Shown here: positions 1 through 4,848 of the stretch, piece after piece | Numbering within the stretch: the first letter of the stretch is position 1 | Layout of the letters: each line of letters starts with the position of its first letter | Assembly: GCA_003566505.1 (NCBI GenBank) | Contig: PXDA01000016.1 | Coordinates: 1 to 5,226, forward strand | Origin: Mollicutes bacterium | GTDB lineage: Bacteria; Bacillota_I; Bacilli_A; RF39; UBA660 | Length of the DNA: 5,226 nucleotides | Direction of reading: 5' to 3' | Translations under genes and position numbers: made by a program | The notes under the pieces: generated by a model | The model's input: only the letters and a program-made list of their open reading frames with translations | Told to the model about the DNA's origin: nothing | Databases searched by the model: none

Positions 1-1
1 T

Positions 2-94
2 CGTTATTTAGAAAATAAAATTAGGGAAAATTTTGATTTTAGTGGTACGCCAATTGTATTGCAATTTAAAAACAAAGGAGAGGAAAGACAATGA
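2..94 (+). CDS. der: Ribosome-assembly GTPase Der (EngA), C-terminal end only
   Basis: The 5' part lies outside the window; only the last 30 codons and the TGA stop are visible. The peptide begins RYLENKIRENFDFSGTPIVL and ends in a short basic/polar tail. This matches the end of the KH-like C-terminal domain of Der, whose family signature there is a RFLENRIREAFGFxGTPI-type segment. Der is a two-GTPase-domain protein that acts in late assembly of the 50S ribosomal subunit; none of the GTPase motifs are in view. Its last bases overlap the start of queH (ATGA), so the two genes are probably co-transcribed and translationally coupled. The identification rests on one short but characteristic motif. 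A different protein with a similar tail is possible but unlikely. Confidence 0.85.
   Translation, partial: RYLENKIRENFDFSGTPIVLQFKNKGEERQ
74..83 (+). promoter_or_regulatory. Ribosome binding site of queH
   Basis: AAAGGAGAGG lies 7 bases upstream of the ATG at 91, inside the last codons of der. It supports ATG 91 over the in-frame ATG at 100. Confidence 0.75.
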
Positions 95-615
95 AAAAAA
101 TGTTGTTACATGTTTGTTGTGCTCCTTGTTTGTTAGTGCTATTAGATGGATTAAAAAAATATGATGTTACTTTGTTTTTTTATAATCCTAATATAATGGA
201 TCAAAAAGAGTATCAAAAAAGATTACAAGCAGTTAAAAAAATAGCTGATATTTATGATTTAACTTTAATTGTGGAAAATTATGATAATGAGGTATTTTTA
301 GAAAAGGTGAAAAATTTTGTGGCCGAAAAAGAAGGGGGAAGGCGTTGTTTTATTTGTTATGAATTGCGGTTGATTAAAATGCTTGATTATTTGGACGATT
401 ATGATTTTTTTGCAACGACTTTAGTGAGTAGTCCGTATAAGAATAAAGACAAAATTGATCAGATTGGTGCTAAGTTAGATAGTAAATATCAAGTTTTAAA
501 TGTTAAAAAAGAAAATATTGACTATGCTTTTATGCAAACCCGAAAGCATGATATTTATCGGCAAAAATATTGTGGTTGTATTTATAGTCAAAAGACGAAG
601 AAAACTGCTGTTTAA
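91..615 (+). CDS. queH: Epoxyqueuosine reductase QueH
   Basis: This 174-residue cytosolic protein belongs to the QueH (former DUF208) family. QueH reduces epoxyqueuosine to queuosine at the wobble base of tRNAs for Asp, Asn, His and Tyr, replacing the unrelated cobalamin-dependent QueG. The full family signature is visible: LLHVCCAPC at residues 5-13 (C9, C10, C13), YNPNI at 31-35 followed by EY..R at 40-44, GGRRCFICYELRL at 82-94 (C86, C89), TTLVSSPYK at 109-117, and QKYCGCIYS at 158-166 (C161, C163). The conserved cysteines are known in the family to hold a [4Fe-4S] cluster and a nearby metal site. The length is normal and no key cysteine is missing. The ATG overlaps the der stop (ATGA), which suggests coupled translation. 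No other queuosine gene is in the window, so whether the cell makes queuosine de novo or salvages a precursor cannot be told here. Confidence 0.95.
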   Translation: MKKMLLHVCCAPCLLVLLDGLKKYDVTLFFYNPNIMDQKEYQKRLQAVKKIADIYDLTLIVENYDNEVFLEKVKNFVAEKEGGRRCFICYELRLIKMLDYLDDYDFFATTLVSSPYKNKDKIDQIGAKLDSKYQVLNVKKENIDYAFMQTRKHDIYRQKYCGCIYSQKTKKTAV

Positions 616-639
616 TAATTGTTGCTTGTTTTCTTTTTT
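598..639 (+). terminator. Weak terminator-like hairpin at the end of queH
   Basis: AAGAAAAC (598-605) is perfectly complementary to GTTTTCTT (628-635), and the second arm runs straight into further Ts to 639. The geometry, with a T-run right after the stem, fits intrinsic termination after the queH stop. However, the stem is almost all A-U, the loop is 22 bases, and the structure overlaps the proposed -35 of the next promoter. It may only be a leaky attenuator or a chance pairing of A- and T-rich tracts. Confidence 0.3.
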
Positions 640-655
640 CATTAAATGTTATAAT
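626..655 (+). promoter_or_regulatory. Sigma-A type promoter upstream of camS-gatCAB
   Basis: A consensus -10 TATAAT (650-655) is preceded by TG at 647-648, giving an extended -10. A -35-like TTGTTT (626-631) lies 18 bases upstream. Transcription should begin near 661-663. It would serve camS and, since no terminator is seen before gatB, probably gatC, gatA and gatB as well. Confidence 0.65.
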
Positions 656-660
656 AAAAT

Positions 661-669
661 AAGGTGATG
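661..669 (+). promoter_or_regulatory. Ribosome binding site of camS, at the predicted transcript 5' end
   Basis: AAGGTGATG pairs with the 16S anti-SD with a single mismatch and ends 5 bases before the GTG at 675. In the camS frame there is a TAA stop at 660-662 and no start codon before 675, so GTG 675 is the start. With a -10 ending at 655 the predicted start of transcription falls on the first bases of this site, giving a leader of only about 12-14 nt. Confidence 0.65.
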
Positions 670-674
670 TTAAT

Positions 675-1700
675 GTGAAAATAATAGGTTTTTTGCTACT
701 TTTGTTTATTACAGCTTGTATGCAAGAAGAAACAATTTCGTTTAAAGAGGTTGTTTATGATCAAACATTATACCGCATTGCAGAACCTTATCAGCCTGCA
801 GTAGCAGATAATTTGGTTGTTCATAATTATTTAAATAATTATCAGGAGCGGGAAGTGGAAAAAAAATTAATGCAATTATCGAATAATTATTTTGTAAGTA
901 ATAATTCGTATCTGCAGGGGGGGCAGTTTCTTGATAATGAACATTTAGCAACATTGTTGTCGGATGATTATTTAAATGATTCGGAAAAAATGCAAGTTGG
1001 CGAGGAAAGTTTTGCAACTAATTTTATTGTTAGTCTTAAAGAGTATAATTTTTTAGCGGGGAATGGTGATTTAAAGGGAATTTCGTTAGCGGTCGTTGTT
1101 AACCCCTATCAAGTTTATCAGGTAGATGTTGGTTCGCAACGACATCAAAAAGTAACAATTGATGATGATTATTTAACAACTGTTAAACAAAATTTACTTG
1201 ATTATTTATTTGCTGAGTTTAGTGAATTAAAAGATAAACGAATCGTAATTGGTTTTTTTGAACTCCCATCACCACAATCACGCTTTCCAGGTAATTTTTC
1301 GCACGTAGTTGATGTTTTTAATGGTGATAGTGCGTTGCAAGAATTGGCACATCAATATTATGATTTGCAATCACAAACAATTTTAAATAAAGATTTAGAT
1401 AATTATAATTTTTATCAGGAAGTATTAGCGTTGCAATCTAAATATACGGACATTGATCGGATAACAAATAAGGGTCTATATTTTAACCACCAGCCCCATC
1501 ATTTATCAATTGAAATAAAAGGTGTTTATTTTCCGAAAGAAAGGGTGCTATATTTTTCTGAATTAATTGCTGAATTAGTAAAAAAAAATAATTTTCAATG
1601 TGCCATAGATGTTATAATTGAAAGTAGTTTCGGTCGTGAGGCTTTAATAACAAAAGAAAAAGATTTTCGCGAAGTGCAAATTAATATTTTAAGGAGATGA
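675..1700 (+). CDS. camS: CamS family surface lipoprotein (cAM373 sex-pheromone precursor family)
   Basis: The protein has 341 residues from a GTG start. A short signal peptide (residues 1-14) ends in a lipobox I-T-A-C, so C15 should be lipidated and the mature protein anchored outside the membrane. Segments shared with CamS follow: LNNYQEREVEKKLMQLS (53-69), SYLQGGQFLD (78-87; the family often has QEGQ), DKRIVIGFFELPSPQSRFPGNF (187-208), KGLYF (266-270), VLYFSELIAELV (291-302) and SSFGREALI (317-325). It is somewhat shorter than staphylococcal and enterococcal members, which I recall as nearer 390 residues. The physiological role of CamS is not settled. In Enterococcus faecalis and Staphylococcus the cleaved signal peptide yields the cAM373 heptapeptide that induces plasmid transfer. 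Location near gatCAB is typical of Bacilli. A run of seven Gs at 917-923 encodes G82-G83. There is no tryptophan in the whole protein. Confidence 0.88.
   Translation: MKIIGFLLLLFITACMQEETISFKEVVYDQTLYRIAEPYQPAVADNLVVHNYLNNYQEREVEKKLMQLSNNYFVSNNSYLQGGQFLDNEHLATLLSDDYLNDSEKMQVGEESFATNFIVSLKEYNFLAGNGDLKGISLAVVVNPYQVYQVDVGSQRHQKVTIDDDYLTTVKQNLLDYLFAEFSELKDKRIVIGFFELPSPQSRFPGNFSHVVDVFNGDSALQELAHQYYDLQSQTILNKDLDNYNFYQEVLALQSKYTDIDRITNKGLYFNHQPHHLSIEIKGVYFPKERVLYFSELIAELVKKNNFQCAIDVIIESSFGREALITKEKDFREVQINILRR
1691..1700 (+). promoter_or_regulatory. Ribosome binding site that fixes the gatC start
   Basis: AAGGAGATGA matches the SD consensus AAGGAGGTGA at 9 of 10 bases. The ATG at 1697 lies inside this site and would have no spacer. 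The in-frame GTG at 1706 has 9 bases after GGAG, which is normal, so GTG 1706 is the better start. The site also contains the camS stop (TGA 1698-1700). Confidence 0.75.
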
Positions 1701-1705
1701 AAAAA

Positions 1706-1975
1706 GTGCAAGTAAAAAAAGATAAAGTACGTTATGTTTCTAAATTGTGTAAAATTGATATTGAAGATAATATTGATAAGTATTATGAAGAGTTTACTGC
1801 AATTATGGAAAGTGTTAACAAAATTTTGGATGCGGAAGTGGATAAAGATATTTTAATTGTGCCAAATCAAAATACTAATCGTTTTTATGAAGGTATACAT
1901 ACTGATAAAGTAAATAAAATATTTGCGAAGGTTGAAAATGGTTATCATGTGTTTAGAAGGTGGAAAAATGACTAA
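1706..1975 (+). CDS. gatC: Glu-tRNA(Gln)/Asp-tRNA(Asn) amidotransferase subunit C
   Basis: This small cytosolic subunit (89 residues from GTG 1706) wraps GatA and GatB together and stabilises the amidotransferase. The N-terminal helix KVRYVSKLCKIDI (7-19) corresponds to the family's VxxVAxLARLxL motif. It is followed by a helical region with EEFTAIMESVNKIL and a loop with VPNQN, where other members carry a proline-rich stretch. The C-terminal part (FAKVENGYHVF, to residue 83) matches the family's final NA..xxGYFxVP segment, but ends in RRWKND instead of VPRVLE. It is divergent, and the call leans on its position directly before gatA and gatB. I prefer GTG 1706 over ATG 1697 because of RBS spacing; this also removes the overlap with camS. 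The gatA RBS lies within its last codons, and the end overlaps gatA by 8 bases. Confidence 0.85.
   Translation: MQVKKDKVRYVSKLCKIDIEDNIDKYYEEFTAIMESVNKILDAEVDKDILIVPNQNTNRFYEGIHTDKVNKIFAKVENGYHVFRRWKND
1957..1963 (+). promoter_or_regulatory. Ribosome binding site of gatA, inside gatC
   Basis: AAGGTGG sits 4 bases before ATG 1968 (7 bases from the GG core). It selects ATG 1968 over the TTG at 1923, which lies deep in gatC and has no SD. The site encodes part of the RRW tail of GatC. Confidence 0.75.
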
Positions 1976-3392
1976 TTTATTAGATTTAGAACTTATAAAA
2001 ATTCATGAATTATTAAAAGAAGGAAAAATAAAGCCAATTGATTTGGTGGAAGAGTGTGCGCAAAGAATTGCGGCATCTGATTTGAATGCTTTTATTAATT
2101 TAGATTTTGAAGGAGCAAGAGCGCAGGCACGGGCTTTAGAGAACAAAAAAGTTGATAATATTTTGTTTGGCATTCCGATTGCGATTAAAGATAATATTGT
2201 GACAAAAGGACTGGCAACAACTTGTGCTTCAAAAGTATTGGCTGATTATGTTTCGCCTTTTGATGCTAAAGTAATTGAAAAGTTGAAAGAAAAAAATATG
2301 ATTATTGTTGGTAAAACTAATATGGATGAATTTGCAATGGGCGGTACTGGTGAAACTAGTTATTTTGGACCAACAAAAAATCCACTTAATAAAGCAATGT
2401 CACCAGGTGGTAGTAGTAGTGGTAGCGCGGCTGCAGTTGCAGGTGGTTTAGTACCACTTGCGCTTGGTAGTGATACCGGTGGTAGTATTCGCGAGCCCGC
2501 CGCCTTTTGCGGTTTGGTTGGTTTAAATCCAACTTATGGTCGCGTTTCTCGTTATGGTTTAATAGCTTTTGGTTCTAGTTTAGATCAAATCGGACCATTG
2601 AGTCGCAGAGTGATTGAAAACGCTCATTTATTTGCGGCTATTAATGGCGAATGCCAAAATGATACAACAACTGCCAGTGAAAAACCGTTTGTGGTTAGTG
2701 ATATTGAAAATGGAAAAAAATATCGCATTGCTGTTCCGAATTTTTGTTTAACAAAAGTGATTAACGCCGATGTTGTTTCGGTCTTTTTGGCGTGTTTGGA
2801 TAAAATAAAAGCAGCTGGACATCAAGTTGATTTTGTGGAACTGCCTTATATGAAATATGCTATTCCGTTATATCAGGTTATTGCTTTGGCAGAAGCGAGT
2901 AGCAATTTAGCACGTTTTGATGGTATAAAATATGGTTATCAAGCAAGTCAATATGATAATTATGATGATTATGTTACGAAAACGAGAACAATTGGTTTTG
3001 GTACGGAAGTAAAAAGACGCATTATGGTTGGAACTTATTTGTTGAGTAGCGAAAATGTTGATGTTTATTATAAAAAAGCTTTGCAAGTGCGCCGAGAATT
3101 AAGTGATGAAATTAGATTAGCATTTCAGCAGTATGATTTAATTGTGACACCAGCGACGGTTTCAACTTCTTTAATTTTAGGTAAAGATCGTAATCCAAAT
3201 GAAATCTTTTTACAAGATTTATTGGCGATTCCTTTTAGTATGTCTGGGCATCCATCATTGGTTATGCCGGTTGATAAAGTTGATAATAATCCAATTGGTC
3301 TTCAAATTGCGGGGCGTTATTATGATGAAAAAACAATTTATGCTTTCGCACTTGAATTAGAAAAAAATGTAAGAGGTGATGAAAGTGTATAA
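1968..3392 (+). CDS. gatA: Glu-tRNA(Gln)/Asp-tRNA(Asn) amidotransferase subunit A
   Basis: GatA (474 residues, normal length) is the glutaminase of GatCAB. It hydrolyses glutamine and passes ammonia to GatB, where the mischarged tRNA is amidated. It carries the amidase signature with a complete Ser-cisSer-Lys triad: K74 in GIPIAIKDNI, S149 in SPGGSSSGS and S173 in GSDTGGSIR. All three are offset by exactly 5 from the K79, S154 and S178 of the Staphylococcus aureus enzyme. Other conserved parts are CGLVGLNPTYGRVSRYGL (181-198), SSLDQIGPLSR, FGTEVKRRIMVGTYLLSS and, near the end, PIGLQIAGRYYDE. The family's NLAGLPxISVP segment is altered to SMSGHPSLVMP. ATG 1968 has a good RBS and overlaps the gatC end by 8 bases; its own end overlaps gatB by 8 bases. 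It contains no tryptophan. Confidence 0.97.
   Translation: MTNLLDLELIKIHELLKEGKIKPIDLVEECAQRIAASDLNAFINLDFEGARAQARALENKKVDNILFGIPIAIKDNIVTKGLATTCASKVLADYVSPFDAKVIEKLKEKNMIIVGKTNMDEFAMGGTGETSYFGPTKNPLNKAMSPGGSSSGSAAAVAGGLVPLALGSDTGGSIREPAAFCGLVGLNPTYGRVSRYGLIAFGSSLDQIGPLSRRVIENAHLFAAINGECQNDTTTASEKPFVVSDIENGKKYRIAVPNFCLTKVINADVVSVFLACLDKIKAAGHQVDFVELPYMKYAIPLYQVIALAEASSNLARFDGIKYGYQASQYDNYDDYVTKTRTIGFGTEVKRRIMVGTYLLSSENVDVYYKKALQVRRELSDEIRLAFQQYDLIVTPATVSTSLILGKDRNPNEIFLQDLLAIPFSMSGHPSLVMPVDKVDNNPIGLQIAGRYYDEKTIYAFALELEKNVRGDESV
3373..3380 (+). promoter_or_regulatory. Ribosome binding site that fixes the gatB start
   Basis: GAGGTGAT is an exact match to the 3' half of the SD consensus. GTG 3376 and ATG 3379, both in frame, fall within it. 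GTG 3385 has 4 bases after the full match (8 after GAGG). The conserved GatB N-terminus also begins within a few residues of this start. Confidence 0.75.
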
Positions 3393-4791
3393 ACCAACGA
3401 TTGGTATGGAAATTCATGTGGAATTAAAAACGGCGGGAAAAATGTTTTCGCCTGCTCCAAATGAGTTTTCGGATAAACCAAATATTAATGTTAGTTTTAT
3501 TGATGTTGCTCTTCCCGGAACCCTGCCCAAATTGAATTATCAAGCGGTTGAATTGGCGCTTAAAGCAGCATTAGCCTTTAATTGTAAAATAAATCAAAAA
3601 ATGCATTTTGATCGTAAAAGTTATTTTTATTTAGATTTACCAAAGGGCTATCAAATAACGCAATATACAACACCTATTGGTTATGATGGTTATGTTATGA
3701 TTGAAACTGATGAAGGTGAAAAAAAGATTGCTATTGAGCGTATTCATATCGAAGAGGATACATGTAAAAGTATTCACGAAGAAGAAAAAACATATCTTGA
3801 TTATAATCGGGCTGGTATTCCTTTAATTGAAATTGTAACAAAACCAGTCATAAAAAATGCGCAAGAGGCAATGGCATATTTGACCAAAGTGCGCGAAATT
3901 TTACGTTATTTAGATGTTAGTGATGTTAAAATGGAAGAAGGTAGTATGCGTTGTGAGGCGAATGTTTCGGTTAGCAAAACAAAAAAATTAGGTGAAAAAG
4001 TGGAAATAAAAAATGTTGGTTCCATTTCATATGTTGGGGTGGCAATAGATTATGAAATTAATCGTCAAATTGATATTTTAACTTCAGGTGGGATTGTAAA
4101 ACCGCAAACAAGACGTTACGTTGAAAATAAAAAAGCGACTGAATTGTTGCGTGAGAAAGAAGCCCAAAATGATTATCGGTATTTTCCCGAACCTGATTTA
4201 GCGTTAATTGAAATAAGTGATGATAAAATTGCTAAAATACAAAACATCATGCCGCAATTACCTGATCAATTAAGGCAAAAATATCGTGAAGTTGGTATAA
4301 ATGAACCAACAATTAAAGCATTGTTATCATCAAAAGATTTGGTTCTCTTTTTTGAAGAAATATATGAAGAGAAAACAGCTTTAGTGGCAGCAAAATATTT
4401 GATTTCAGGTGTTTTAAAGTATTTAAATAAGCATAATTTGTGTTTGTCAGAGACACGGTTAGGGGCAGATGATTATAAGGCATTAATTAATTATAAAGTT
4501 GCTGGTGAATTAAATGACCAACAAGTGCAAGAAGTTTTAATTGCTTTATTAGAAGGAAAAGGAAGTTTAGATGAAAACATTGCGCAGATTAAAGATAGTA
4601 ATGTTGATGATGAAGCCGAAATATTAGAAATAATTGATGAAATTTTAGCGGTTAATCAAGAACAAGTTGCTGCTTATAAAAAAGGTAATGATCGTATGTT
4701 AAAATATTTTATGGGGCAAATTATGCAAAAAACGAAAGGAAAAGTTAATCCGCAAAAAGCGCAAAAATTGCTTCTTTCTAGGTTGTCATAA
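3385..4791 (+). CDS. gatB: Glu-tRNA(Gln)/Asp-tRNA(Asn) amidotransferase subunit B
   Basis: GatB (468 residues from GTG 3385) binds the mischarged Glu-tRNA(Gln) or Asp-tRNA(Asn), activates the side-chain carboxyl with ATP, and amidates it with ammonia channelled from GatA. The cradle domain shows IGMEIHVELKT (6-16), FDRKSYFYLDLPKGYQITQ (75-93), IERIHIEEDTCKSIH (117-131), DYNRAGIPLIEIVTKP (139-154), KMEEGSMRCEANVS (183-196) and DYRYFPEPDL (263-272). The Mg-binding residues H12, E125 and E150 of the S. aureus enzyme correspond to H11, E124 and E149. A helical domain and YqeY-like tail (about 290-468) follow, ending YFMGQIMQKTKGKVNPQKAQ plus a short tail, as in the family. Family positions usually G, N and W are here C127, G212 and Y245. 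The start overlaps the gatA stop by 8 bases. No terminator is visible behind it. Confidence 0.97.
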   Translation: MYKPTIGMEIHVELKTAGKMFSPAPNEFSDKPNINVSFIDVALPGTLPKLNYQAVELALKAALAFNCKINQKMHFDRKSYFYLDLPKGYQITQYTTPIGYDGYVMIETDEGEKKIAIERIHIEEDTCKSIHEEEKTYLDYNRAGIPLIEIVTKPVIKNAQEAMAYLTKVREILRYLDVSDVKMEEGSMRCEANVSVSKTKKLGEKVEIKNVGSISYVGVAIDYEINRQIDILTSGGIVKPQTRRYVENKKATELLREKEAQNDYRYFPEPDLALIEISDDKIAKIQNIMPQLPDQLRQKYREVGINEPTIKALLSSKDLVLFFEEIYEEKTALVAAKYLISGVLKYLNKHNLCLSETRLGADDYKALINYKVAGELNDQQVQEVLIALLEGKGSLDENIAQIKDSNVDDEAEILEIIDEILAVNQEQVAAYKKGNDRMLKYFMGQIMQKTKGKVNPQKAQKLLLSRLS

Positions 4792-4805
4792 TATTGCATA
4801 TTATG
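4787..4805 (+). repeat. Perfect 8-3-8 palindrome over the downstream promoter's -35
   Basis: CATAATAT (4787-4794) and ATATTATG (4798-4805) are exact reverse complements separated by TGC. The dyad includes the gatB stop codon and covers the -35 hexamer of the next promoter. There is no following T-run, so it is not a usual terminator. An operator for a dimeric repressor is a reasonable inference. AT-rich composition makes chance dyads more likely than usual. Confidence 0.5.
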
Positions 4806-4822
4806 CGTGTTTATAGTATAAT
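4794..4822 (+). promoter_or_regulatory. Sigma-A type promoter for the membrane-protein gene
   Basis: A consensus -10 TATAAT (4817-4822) lies exactly 17 bases from a -35-like TTGCAT (4794-4799). Transcription should start near 4829, about 20 bases before the TTG start codon. This makes the last gene a separate unit, though read-through from gatB is also possible. Confidence 0.7.
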
Positions 4823-4834
4823 GTGGGAACAGAA

Positions 4835-4841
4835 GAGGTGA
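4835..4841 (+). promoter_or_regulatory. Ribosome binding site that supports a TTG start
   Basis: GAGGTGA is followed by 7 bases of A/T and then TTG at 4849. The nearby ATG (4820-4822 region) and GTG 4838 are not in the reading frame of the gene, so TTG 4849 is the only well-placed start. Confidence 0.7.
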
Positions 4842-4848
4842 AATTTTT

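Noticed and set aside
667..678. Tiny leader ORF ATG-TTA-ATG-TGA overlapping the camS GTG start
   Set aside because: Its ATG is within the camS SD with almost no spacer, and three codons give no evidence of selection. Probably chance.
742..1017. 91-residue open frame on the - strand
   Set aside because: It lies wholly inside camS on the opposite strand, has no visible RBS or promoter, and its translation has low-complexity N/Y/L/P content with no recognisable motif. It is a shadow of camS.
1923..1967. 15-residue N-terminal extension of GatA from TTG 1923
   Set aside because: No SD precedes it, it overlaps gatC needlessly, and ATG 1968 has a good RBS and matches the family N-terminus.
3376..3384. 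Upstream GTG 3376 and ATG 3379 as gatB starts
   Set aside because: Both fall inside the SD sequence itself, with no usable spacing. GTG 3385 fits better.
4787..4805. Palindrome as a gatB terminator
   Set aside because: The stem is entirely A-U apart from its outermost pair and no T-run follows, so intrinsic termination is unlikely.
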